Assembly (NCBI GenBank): GCA_028565635.1
Contig: JAOXYB010023402.1
Location: forward strand, 17,596-30,525
DNA from: Phoronis ovalis
Taxonomy: Eukaryota; Phoronida; Phoronidae
Reading direction: 5' to 3'
Length of the DNA: 12,930 nucleotides
Of this stretch, positions 1 to 8,571 are shown in pieces. Within the stretch, counting starts at the first letter, position 1. Each line of letters opens with the position of its first letter. The position numbers and the translations under genes are program-made. The notes beneath the pieces are model-generated. The model was not told the DNA's origin, did no database searches, and saw only the letters and a program-made list of their open reading frames with translations.

Positions 1-437
1 CCTTTTTGCGCCCTCGTTTAATCAAAATTATAATGGATTAATTTAAACTTTTTCTTGTAAATTTAAAATTTATAGTCCCCTTGTAGTTGTGATTTTTTTT
101 TCAAATCCTTCCTTGCTGGTAGTAACTAGTAACAGAACAGCTCTAAGAAAGCAAGACCAAAGCAAGTTAGAATTATTTTACTAACTAGAAATGGACTCCG
201 CGATTCTCGCAGAATTAGTTTCTGGGTTAAACACTAGGGTCGGAATTAGTGTCTGGGTTAAACGCTAGGAACCACCACTGAGAAGACATTTAACGTACAA
301 TTACGCAGCGGGCATGGAACATACAATGTTGGCAGTTAAATTTGCTGAAGATGAGAACATAAGTAATCTAGCGAACACAGTTCAGCATCGATAGTGATAG
401 ATACCACCACATTATATTTGCATCATATATCTTGCAG
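1..437. other. Non-coding 5' flank, probably intron of the partial gene
   Basis: I see no supported coding exon here. The last bases (about 421-437) form a good 3' splice site ending in cttgcag just before the first recognised exon, so at least the right part is intron. Short reading frames starting at ATG 191 and ATG 314 stop quickly, and neither has a donor in the phase needed by the exon at 438. The start codon and promoter of the gene are therefore probably upstream of the window. A 31-base direct duplication lies at 212-272. Confidence 0.6.
212..272. repeat. Two-copy direct repeat, 31-base period
   Basis: The motif GAATTAGTTTCTGGGTTAAA at 212 recurs as GAATTAGTGTCTGGGTTAAA at 243, and each is followed by a near-identical CNCTAGG. 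Period 31 bases with about two mismatches per copy. It is a local tandem duplication in non-coding sequence with no visible coding role. Confidence 0.85.
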
Positions 438-548
438 GGAAAGGGATCTAAAAAAGGAAAACCAAAGAAGGCAGGTAGTTCTGCTAATAATTCTGAGGAG
501 AGGAAGAAGACAGCTGCAGTGGAATGTTTGTTATCTGTTACCGACGAG
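438..548 (+). CDS. Exon 1 of window (internal, phase 0-0)
   Basis: This exon has 37 whole codons, preceded by tatcttgcag and followed by GAG|gtaagc. It encodes a Lys/Gly-rich start (GKGSKKGKPKKAG...) followed by a segment ending in ECLLSVTDE. The basic run could serve as a nuclear or nucleolar targeting signal or bind RNA; this is inference. It must be spliced to an exon upstream of the window. Confidence 0.8.
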
Positions 549-3500
549 GTAAGCAAATTATGATGCCTCTTGGCTTCACCAGTTATTTCCTGTTAACGTT
601 TATCAAGAAATTTTATGGAAATCCACGTATGCATGTAATTATAAGTACTTTCCTTATTATTTCTGCTCAAAAACATATCTTGTAAGAGATAGAGAAATTG
701 ATCTAAAAATAGCTTTGCCTTGGAGATGAATACAGGTTTGTTAAGTCTGATGGTATATGTAAGATTTTGAACATCTGCCATGAAGTGTATTTTAAATTCG
801 AAGAAGTTGAAGAAGCTGTATGATGCAGTCTACATTGTGATTAGATTGTTCTTGATTTTCAGGACTCTGGCATTGAGGATCTAGTGGAAGAACTTTGTGT
901 GAAATTGAAACAAGTCAAAGACAAACAAGGTAGAAAAGGTAAATATGAAACAGATGTCGGAACGTTTTTCCGAACCAGAATCAAGGTTCACAAGTGTAGT
1001 TAAAAAAGTTCTCAGATCAATTAGAATTGTATGGAAGTTACTTTTAAAACTGAAAAGTTCACTTATCACAATGTTATTGCTAGTCACTAGAGCGAACCAG
1101 CTTGAGAAAAGGTGGGATAATTATATGTTAGTAAAGGGTTAGCATCCAGGGGGGACATTGTCGATCAAATTTCAATAATTGCCACAGGTTCAAATATATT
1201 GGATCTCTTAATGAAGCAACACAAAATGACAAGTGTCCCCCGAGGATGTTGAACTTGCGTCTAGATTTACTCTCAATAATAACTGCTTGAGTCTCGCAAA
1301 ATGATGCTTATAAGCCATTTCTATATAATACTAAGGATTAAGGTAGCTGGCACTGCAGGACATTGAAGTTGAAATATTTGGTAATTCACACTAATCACCA
1401 AAAAGAAATTTTAAAGTATTGTTTTTGGTGTTATTGATAAACGTATTATTCTTTTAAAGTATTGTTTTTGGTGTTATTGATAAACATATTATTCTTTTAA
1501 AGTATTGTTTTTGGTGTTTTTGATAAACGTATTATTCTTTTTGTTTTTAGATAACTCAAGTGAATCCCAAGTCAGGTCGAGAGCAACAGTAGGCAAGACT
1601 CCAGAAGATCCAGCAGAAAAGTAAATAAACTTTCATATCATTACTTGTCAATTTTTAAAAAAGTGATGTGTTCGTTAATAAGTTCACAGTTTGCTGTGTA
1701 TTCACAGAGGATTAGAAATTTGTCAGTTTATCTTGCATCATATTTATTTCCAAAAGGAACTAGTTTTTGCAAAAAAGTAGTATCTTTATACAATACAAAT
1801 AGTCTCACTTTCCCCCTGTCCTGTGACTGAATGTGATATCTCAAATTTGTAATTTTTGTTTTTAACAATTGTGTTACTCAATAATTTACAAGTCAGTAAC
1901 TTGCAAACTAACTTATAGTATCATCTCAGCCACCTTAGTGAGACATCTGATTATTTTAGATATTATGCTGCATTCCCAGCACTTCCCGATCAGGATAATC
2001 AACCTGGAATACCATCTCCGGTACACACGTCAGAAAATGTGTGGAGTAAGAAAACACAACCCCACATGAATGATGATGCTGATTCTGATAAATCATCCAA
2101 ACTTCAAGTTGAAGAGAGACCTAGGAAAGATGTTACGACTGTGGCAAAAAACAGAGAGGGTAAAAAAGTTGAGGTACTCATGGCAGCATCTAAACATCTG
2201 GTTAAATCTGTAACTAAATCAGTCCATAATAGCAAAGAAGATATGAGATCTAAAGCTCCTGTAGAACGTAAAAGATATGGTCCATTGAAAAGTAGATCTG
2301 CTGAGGGTTGTAAATCGTCCCCCCATACAACTGAAAAGAGGCACTCGCCATTTTTGAATAGGAAAACTAAAGAAATTGCTGAAAGTGTGAAACCTTCATT
2401 TATCGTGCCTAAGGTCCCTGTAACGAGTAGATCTCCGGTAAGAATAACACCTCCCACAGATCAGGAAGATACGCTTAGGGATTTGCGGGAGTCTGTTGAG
2501 AGAAAGCTATCAGAAAGACGACTTGCTAAAATTAATGAACCTTCTGCCTTTTCACACTTTTCAAATCAACAGTATCCTAAACGCAGGCATAATAGTGATA
2601 GTGTTACTGAAATGAACGACGGAGAAAAAACAGAAGACACTGTCTGGTACACAGAACCAATAGATAGGCTATATTGCAATTCTCCTGCTCCAAGTGAGCG
2701 CTTGTACTTAAGACGACAGTCATGTGATGATGATGATGACATTAAATTGTCTGCTGTTAAAAATGACGAAAATAATGATGTTGTATCTGCTAACCCCGAA
2801 GTTAATAACGACGAAGAACTTGATAACCTCATAGAAAATATTATATATGATTGTTCTGATGATGTAAAGAAAGAAACATTAAAAGAATCGAGTCCAGATT
2901 CTACTGTTCTTGTTAGCGGAATTTTACAGCAGTATTTAAGTAGTGGTGATGAAGACGAATTTGACAATAATGCAGTAAAATTTGATATAGACTTCCCAGT
3001 AAGGGAATCTGATATTGGTGCTCCACTGCTCTATAATGGCGGTGTTTTCAGTGATCTCAGTAATCAAGCTTTAAACTCTTCTAATCTCATGCAACCCTGC
3101 ATTAGAGAATCCTTGGATTTTGTCCAACCTTTTCCGACAGATGGTGCTATAAATCTTATTGATAAAAATGAAAATGAACAGGAAGATTACAAAGGTGTGG
3201 CTAGATTGTCATTGTTTACGAAATTTTTTGACAAAAGCGGTATTAATCAAGTGCACTATCTAACAGAAAAGCATGAAGATATCACTGATGAAAGTAAATG
3301 TAATATTAATACTCGTACATCACGATTTATGCAAATGTTTGACAACAATGAAAATTTAGCCATGAAGGACAAGGAAATGGAGAAAGTTTCTGAAGACTGT
3401 ATGGAAGATACCATTAATAAAACAAATGAATTGAGTATAAACTGTAGCCAGGAAGGTGGAGGAGAACTTTTTTATTGGCCATCGATACCAAATGAGGCAT

Positions 3501-6500
3501 ATTTGTCGGAAGATATTTGGCTATGTCATAACGACTTAACTTTTTATAACCCTTTATTTTATGGCTTGAATAATATATGTTTGTATTCAATGCCATTCAA
3601 TTATTCTGAAATATTACGAAGTTCTGAAACTCGGTATTCTCATCCCTTTGAATGGTGGGGTGAACCACAACATTTGTGGGATGTCAATTTTTCTGCCAGT
3701 AGGCCAAGCATGTTCATAGAACCACCAAGTCTTGATACTTCTAGCATATTTGGAACAAGTCCACCATGCCCTCAAGGACTTCTTAAAATCTGTGATAATT
3801 TAGATGTTCCCACACTTAACTGGTGTGACCATCTGTCTACAAATTTTTTGCCAGATTCTTTGACTAAGTTTATTCCGGAATGGAGAAGTGATGAAAACAC
3901 TGTATCTAGTCAATTACCCAGCAATTCCCAGGAGGATGTATTTGTATCTAACCCAAGAACACGTCTAGTACACCAAGCTGGTAGTATGAAGACCAGCACA
4001 AGTACGGATTCTTTCTTTATTAGGCCTAGTTTACCATTTAATAAAACATGCAAAATCAAACTATTGTATCGTCAGCGAAGCCGGTCTTTCGGTGGTGGTC
4101 TCTATTGTGCTGACAGTTTGTCCAATGTCTACGTGTCGCCGAGATCTAAAACTTATGTCGAAGCTTTGCAAACTCAAGCTCCTGCACAAGATGATTTGCT
4201 GTTTTCGCCACAAACTCATTTTCGACCAATTCAGACTCCTTCACCCAGCTCCCCAGAAGAAGGTAGTAGTTACAGTAAAAGAGAGATTGTGTCTCCTATT
4301 CCTGAAGGCTATCAAGTTTTCGAGCACGACAATGATAATGTGTGCGCTTTCGTACCTAAATTCCGAGTTCAGCAAGGAACAGAAAAATATGCCCAGACGG
4401 AAGATGGTTCTGATAGTTCTAGTCCGAATACTGTAGAAACAAAACACGAAGGTCTAGCTACTCCACCACGAGAGTCCGATGTTAGTCCAGGCTGGAATTT
4501 ATTGGGATATTTTAGTGAAACTGGTAGTGAATCAGAAAGTCAGTTACAATTTCAGTTCGATTTGGCAGGTGGGGAGGAGAATGATTCATCAATGTCAGAA
4601 TCGGAAAATTTTGCTGAAACTTTAACCCAGAGTACTATAAGTAAACTTCTGGAAGACACTCCAAGAAAAGCTTACATTGAAGAATGCAGTGAAAGGACAC
4701 CGAGCTTGAGCAAATCAAAATTTGCGAAAATGTTTGAGAAATCTGCTGAAAAATTAGATACCACTTCTTCGTATGATAATCTGTTAGTTACATGTGCAAA
4801 TGATGCAACAAGTATTCCAAAGTTATGGTCTGATGGAAATTTATTTGCTTATTCAAAACATAGTTTGCATCATCCGAATGGGTCAAAACTTGCCCCATGG
4901 TTTACAAATGCAGATATGAAACTGAACGAAGCAGAGATGAAGGTAAATTCAAATACTTCGCTGAGTGATACTTCTTCAGTTTGGCCAAAATCTGAATCTA
5001 GCACAGACGGACACTGGTTTACTGAGTCTCCAGACACTAGTATTTATAGTCAAGCGAGTGAAACTGCCCAGATTAAGCAGTCTCAAACACTTAGTCACAC
5101 ATCTATCTCATCTTTATGGGATATTAGTCGAGATGCTGCATTGCAGACTGTTCCTCAATCAAATGGAGTTTCTAATCCTAGTATTTCAAAACTTTGGGAT
5201 GCAGCAGAAGAAACTAGTAATGCATCTGATCCACATGTGAGCCCTTTACCAGGTTTAGAACGCCACAGCAGCATATGGAGCATGAGTTCTGAATCGGAAG
5301 CATCAGGTTCTGTATGGGGTTTCGATTATCTGTCTGCTGGAACTGATGATGCTCAAGCTGACTTGAGGGATATGTGCGAGTTTGTTACTGCAGAGGCTGA
5401 GGGATATCATGAAGATTCACTTGCAAATTCCACAAAACAAGAGGTAAGGGCCTTTTTATTGAAACTTCCTTCCGTCTGTAATTTTAAGCTATATTCACCA
5501 TATTGTGAACATAAAACTCGACAAATATTGAAAAAAAATTAACTCCTGTGTAATTCAAACTTTGCACACTGCTCCCATAGTTAAAATTATTTTCAGTTAC
5601 ACTCCTGGTAGTAGCTTATAAAGCTACAGAAATATGTGTTTTCAAAAACAAATATAATTTTTTCAACAGTAGTTTCCAACTGAGTAGTTGAAGTAAGACC
5701 AGCATTCTCCACGTGTCATTTTTACTCAGTTGGGGGGAATTCGGGGATAACTACATGCATGTGAATTTTCCGTTCTGCTTGTAAGGAATATTCTGACAGT
5801 GCCATTCATGCTGTTGAAAATTTGAAAAGTAAAACAGTGTGTGGAGAAGACTAAAGATTAGATACACTTTTATAACAAGTTACAGATATCAAGTAATACA
5901 ATTATAAAAGATTTCTTTGTGCCCACAATTAGGTTATTGTAATTATTCTATTTTAATAATTGATAATTAAAATAATGATAACTGCCAGGTAATGTGCCGT
6001 CTTTATCTCCGTTTTTTTGCCATGTTTTCACAACATAGTACAACACTTCTAGTTTTACTGTGTATTAAATGTAGTGTATATACAATTGTACATTTGAGGT
6101 AACTAGTAAAACTTGAATTAATTTGCAGGAAAGCCTTGAAGCACCTCGCATGATTTTCTCATCTGAACTGGAAGAACAGTGGTTGGCATCTGAGGATAAC
6201 TTTGCTGTTCAAGCTCCCAGGAAAACTTCATCCACATCAGGTATACAAGCCTTGTGATTGACTAGTTATGTGAGCTATTCAGCTACTCATGAGATTATAT
6301 TTTGAAGTAATATTCAACTTGGTCATGTTGTATATTCTTGAGTAGTGCCACATAATTCAAATGGGTGTTGGTGTTTATTTAAGGAGGTAGTTCTGTATTA
6401 CTCATTACTGCAGAGGCGTAGGTTTTCTGTTTTGATATTAGGTAGATGTCCAGTACTTCAAGATGAACAATCGTATGTATTATTATAAGATACAAAACTA

Positions 6501-8027
6501 GGTAATGTACCAAAATGTTGCAGCTTGGAAGCACAAGAAACCATGCAGTTTCTTTATGGTAGGACAATGCAGAAAGACAGATTGTCGTTATGCGCATGAC
6601 ATATCTCATGTCACCTGTAGATATTGGGAAGAAGGCTCGTGTTTCAAAGGTGTCACGTGCCCATTCTTGCATGGATACTCAAAGTAAGTGGCTTATAGCT
6701 CATTATAGAGTTGATGTTGCAGCTGCATTTCTTATTTATTTATTAATTCAAATGTAACTATGACTGACTGTTTTCAGTGGAGATATATTCAGAAAGTAAG
6801 TTAATAAATGGTATCACTGACCTGCTGCCATCATTCAAGAGGCCTGTGATCATACAGTAGTGTGCAAGTGGAAGATTTGGAACACTGAAAGGGATAACAT
6901 TCTGTAATAATTTAGTGCCCTGTAGTTTATGATTCAAACATTCCCTGTTTCAGTGACACCCCCCTGCACCAGATAGTAGATGCAAGTTCAGCTGTAGGTC
7001 TTAGTCATTCGACAAAGGTAGGAAATCACCCAAGTACCTAGTCCTTGTATTAGTGCAATGTCAATATTTTGTTATTATTATAAATCATTGCAAATTTGTC
7101 CTTTGTGCGTGAGGCTGTACTTTTCACCTTCACAACATCGGGTCAAAGCTCAAGACGAACTCTGTTGCTTGTGTGTCAAACTTATCAGGAATAACATCAT
7201 GTGTTAATAATGGGGGTTGTATTTCATGTTTCTGCATTTCAATTAGTGAAATCACGTATTTGAAATCATGTTTCTGCCGTCATCACTGCGTACATGTACA
7301 TGATGAATGAGACAAATGTGGCAGATTGCTAATGGGTAACGTAGGATTACACATACTCCTACATTATGCATGCTAAAGTTAATATATAAAATAATTACCT
7401 CAGAAGTAGTGGTAGCTGAATGTAGATAACCATAAAAATAATTGTACACAGGGATCGAAAGTTTTCTTAGGCTGATAGTAAATTTAAAGAGAAAATGTAC
7501 TATACAGTAACCACACCTGATTTTGAGTGTTTCAACTGGTCAAAACTGGTGTTACACATGAAATTGAGGTACATAAGGGTCCAATTAAAGAGAATCAGTA
7601 TAATAAAATCCTACGATATAGGCGTTCAAAATGGATCTATTTACAAAATAATATATACAATAATAACTATATACAGAAGTTTGTGATATTAAATGTAACA
7701 ACATCATATAATATAATGTTATGATTCAAGTTTATGATGTACTTAAATAGTATATACACATGTAGCAAGCTAACGAAACTAATGTCATATTACAACAGTA
7801 TCAACAGTATTGTATGATTTTTGATATTCTTGGAAAAAAGTGACATTTAAACTGTTGTTTTGTAGAATTTCCTGACAAAGGCTACTTCTCCACGATCTAG
7901 GAAATGTAGGTCTTCTCCACGCCGCATGCAACAACCATCCTACCTTATACGTCACAGGTCCGCAGGAACACGCCGTCGACTCTTCAAGTCAAATTTGGAC
8001 AATCAAACTAAGGCAGGTCACACATGA
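438..8027 (+). CDS. Tandem CCCH zinc-finger, low-complexity protein (5'-partial, eight exons)
   Basis: Joined exons 438-548, 863-938, 1551-1620, 1960-5443, 6129-6240, 6524-6683, 6954-7017 and 7866-8027 give one open frame of 1412 residues plus TGA. All seven introns are GT-AG and every split codon closes in phase, which is strong internal evidence. Layout: Lys-rich start (1-37); FPALP motif (91-95); basic and charged stretch to about residue 300; Asp run (342-346); Trp/Tyr/Phe-rich block (about 588-727); Ser/Glu-rich region with SxxLW motifs (about 980-1210); CCCH finger 1 with C1292, C1300, C1305, H1309; finger 2 with C1316, C1324, C1330, H1334; basic Arg/Ser tail. CCCH pairs of this spacing usually bind single-stranded RNA, so a role in mRNA control is inferred. 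From memory, the finger pair resembles those of fungal and plant CCCH proteins, some of which carry a Smr domain; no Smr domain is seen here. The N-terminus lies outside the window. Confidence 0.85.
549..862 (+). other. Intron 1 (314 bases)
   Basis: Donor gtaagc, acceptor gattttcag. AT-rich with no repeat, RNA gene or extra exon that I can support. Confidence 0.75.
863..938 (+). CDS. Exon 2 of window (phase 0-1)
   Basis: Encodes DSGIEDLVEELCVKLKQVKD and then KQGRK plus one base of a split Asp codon. The heptad-like leucines and charges suggest a short amphipathic helix. The chosen donor is AAG|gtaaat after base 938. A second donor, AAG|gtagaa after base 929, would remove exactly three codons and keep the same phase. 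Confidence 0.8.
939..1550 (+). other. Intron 2 (612 bases) with a tandem repeat at its 3' end
   Basis: Donor gtaaat, acceptor ttgtttttag. The left two thirds hold nothing recognisable. The right end is a three-copy 43-base tandem repeat whose last copy runs straight into the polypyrimidine tract. Confidence 0.75.
1409..1537. repeat. 43-base tandem repeat, three copies
   Basis: Copies start at 1409, 1452 and 1495 with TTTTAAAGTATTGTTTTTGG and end ...GTATTATTC (ATATTATTC in copy 2). They are nearly identical; copy 3 has a T for A in the GGTGTTATTG segment. The array ends 13 bases before exon 3, so it makes up the T-rich region upstream of that acceptor. The sequence caccaaaaa at 1397-1405 is the reverse complement of the repeat segment tttttggtg. 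Confidence 0.95.
1551..1620 (+). CDS. Exon 3 of window (phase 1-2)
   Basis: The first two bases complete an Asp codon with exon 2, then come 22 codons (NSSESQVRSRATVGKTPEDP...) and a final AA that joins the A of exon 4 to give Lys86. Polar and disordered in character. Donor AAA|gtaaat, acceptor tttttag. Confidence 0.75.
1621..1959 (+). other. Intron 3 (339 bases)
   Basis: Donor gtaaat, acceptor ttattttag. It contains pyrimidine-rich stretches around 1805-1820 and 1850-1865 but no supported gene or repeat. Confidence 0.75.
1960..5443 (+). CDS. Exon 4: giant 3484-base exon encoding residues 87-1247
   Basis: The frame stays open for 1161 codons and extends upstream of the first in-frame start-like codon (GTG 2039) to the acceptor at 1959, adding KYYAAFPALPDQDN...; the 5' limit is therefore a splice site, not a start codon. 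It ends at GAG|gtaagg; residues read beyond 5443 are intron. Content: basic early part (ERKRYGP, KRRHNSD), SP/TP sites, an Asp run at 342-346 from a GAT repeat (2726-2740), and Asp/Asn/Glu-rich segments. Next come the SxFxxxF[DE] motifs (residues 503, 540, 1005), the aromatic block (about 588-727), the PSPSSPEEG and FSETGSESE segments, and the SxxLW cluster (about 1037-1165). I recognise no enzyme domain. The composition fits a disordered scaffold with short binding motifs; partners are unknown. Confidence 0.9.
5444..6128 (+). other. Intron 4 (685 bases)
   Basis: Donor gtaagg, acceptor tttgcag. It holds an 11-base-arm inverted repeat at 5676-5733 and a short AT-rich palindrome (TTTTAAT/ATTAAAA, 5951-5972). 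No supported exon: the frame of exon 4 reads into it and stops at 5540. Confidence 0.8.
5676..5733. repeat. Inverted repeat with 11-base perfect arms
   Basis: CCAACTGAGTA (5676-5686) is the exact reverse complement of TACTCAGTTGG (5723-5733), with a 36-base loop. In RNA the stem can extend outward by three G-U pairs (ttt 5673-5675 with ggg 5734-5736). It could be a hairpin in the intron RNA or the remains of a small inverted-repeat element; the function is unknown. Confidence 0.8.
6129..6240 (+). CDS. Exon 5 of window (phase 0-1)
   Basis: Encodes ESLEAPRMIFSSELEEQWLA and then SEDNFAVQAPRKTSSTS, plus the G of the split Ala codon. Acceptor atttgcag, donor CAG|gtatac. The MIFSSELEEQW segment is a likely short helix just before the zinc fingers. 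The phase matches both neighbours. Confidence 0.85.
6241..6523 (+). other. Intron 5 (283 bases)
   Basis: Donor gtatac, acceptor aaaatgttgcag. No repeat or RNA gene seen. Confidence 0.8.
6524..6683 (+). CDS. Exon 6: tandem CCCH zinc-finger exon
   Basis: Residues 1285-1337 form the one clear domain of the protein. Finger 1 (PCSFFMVGQCRKTDCRYAH) has spacing CX7CX4CX3H. A six-residue linker DISHVT leads to finger 2 (TCRYWEEGSCFKGVTCPFLH), spacing CX7CX5CX3H. All eight zinc ligands are present. The aromatic residues flanking the cysteines (FF, RY, RYW, PFLHGY) are those that commonly stack on RNA bases in CCCH fingers. The frame is fixed by joining the G of exon 5 to CT here (Ala). The exon ends TCA AA|gtaagt. 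The first Met-like codon upstream (ATG 6505) lies in the intron and is not a start. Confidence 0.95.
6684..6953 (+). other. Intron 6 (270 bases), may contain a microexon
   Basis: Donor gtaagt, acceptor ccctgtttcag. Inside, at 6778-6795, sits an 18-base segment bounded by a good acceptor and a strong donor, listed separately. Confidence 0.75.
6778..6795 (+). CDS. Candidate 18-base microexon after the CCCH domain
   Basis: The acceptor is tgactgactgttttcag, with a branch-point-like tgactgac beside it, and the donor is AGAAA|gtaagt, almost the same as the donor of the CCCH exon (TCAAA|gtaagt). The 18 bases TGGAGATATATTCAGAAA start with the one base needed by exon 6 and end with the AA needed by exon 7. 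Inclusion inserts six residues (NGDIFR before the Asn already there, reading ...GYS-NGDIFR-NDTPL...) with no stop and no phase change. It could be a constitutive or a regulated exon, or chance. Flanking intron pieces would be 94 and 158 bases. Confidence 0.55.
6954..7017 (+). CDS. Exon 7 of window (phase 2-0)
   Basis: One T closes the Asn codon, followed by 21 codons, DTPLHQIVDASSAVGLSHST and K. Acceptor gtttcag, donor AAG|gtagga. A polar linker between the fingers and the basic tail. Confidence 0.8.
7018..7865 (+). other. Intron 7 (848 bases)
   Basis: Donor gtagga, acceptor gttgttttgtag. AT-rich, particularly 7590-7720. The short open frames in it overlap each other and look like chance. 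No supported gene or repeat. Confidence 0.75.
7866..8027 (+). CDS. Exon 8: C-terminal basic RS-like tail and stop
   Basis: Encodes 53 residues ending in TGA at 8025-8027. It contains SPRSRKCRSSPRRM, a second basic run GTRRRLFK, and the end KAGHT. Such Arg/Ser-Pro runs often act as nuclear localisation signals or RNA-contact tails; this is inference. CAG|gtcaca after base 8016 could act as a weak donor to an alternative last exon at 8572. If not used, the protein ends here. Confidence 0.75.
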   Translation, partial: NFLTKATSPRSRKCRSSPRRMQQPSYLIRHRSAGTRRRLFKSNLDNQTKAGHT

Positions 8028-8571
8028 AGTAGTTGTTCATTTTATTAGTTTGTAAAAAAAAAAAAGAAAAGAAGAAAATATTGTGAAACAGCAAACAGGT
8101 TTAAGAAGTTGCTTTTGTTGTGAAAGAAATTGTCAGACATTTTGAATAGTCGGAATACGTCTGGAGAAAAAAGGCTCTGGATAAAAATGTATTATATTAT
8201 TATGAAGAAGAATGCGAACACTCTGACAAATGAGATAACAAGTTTATCTGGGATAGTTAGAAAGTTTTGTTAGTTAATGGAAAGGAGTAACTCTTATCTG
8301 GTTTTGCTGAAATGAAAATCTCCTGCTGGAGAAATAACCACTGGCAGTGTTGTAACAGTGTCAAGTGGAACAGGCCTTTGAAGGTCTAAAGCATTGGTAT
8401 CCCGGTGTGCACACGGAGTGGGAGGATACTTCGAGATTACCTGTATATGATAGTCCAGGAAGAAGACTTCAGTATAGGTAGTATAGGTATACAAATACTT
8501 ATTGGCAATCTAAACTGGAAAAGCTGTGTAATGTTGGAAAACATTGGCTCTAATTTCCTGTTGTGTTTCAG

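Noticed and set aside
191-362. ATG 191 and ATG 314 as the first coding exon
   Set aside because: The frame from 191 stops within 80 bases. The only usable donor for 314 (before 363) leaves the wrong phase for the exon at 438.
1089-1111. A possible 21-base in-phase microexon in intron 2 ending AAAAG|gtggga
   Set aside because: The acceptor (gctagtcactag) lacks a polypyrimidine tract and the donor is mediocre; much weaker than the 6778 candidate.
2039-2041. GTG (residue Met-like) as start of the long reading frame
   Set aside because: The frame is open further upstream to a 3' splice site at 1959 and joins exon 3 in phase; a non-ATG start is not needed in a eukaryotic gene.
2104-2967. Minus-strand open frames opposite exon 4
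   Set aside because: They mirror a strongly supported + strand coding exon and have no domain content.
5444-5542. Extension of the long frame past 5443 to a stop at 5540
   Set aside because: It follows a strong GAG|gtaagg donor, and exon 5 continues the same phase at 6129.
6442-6476. Open stretch after ttgatattag in intron 5 (GRCPVLQDEQSY)
   Set aside because: No donor gives a length divisible by three, so it cannot join exons 5 and 6 in frame.
8053-8074. A-rich run after the stop codon as a retroposon tail
   Set aside because: No target-site duplication or element body upstream; it follows an intron-containing gene, so it is a simple A-rich tract.
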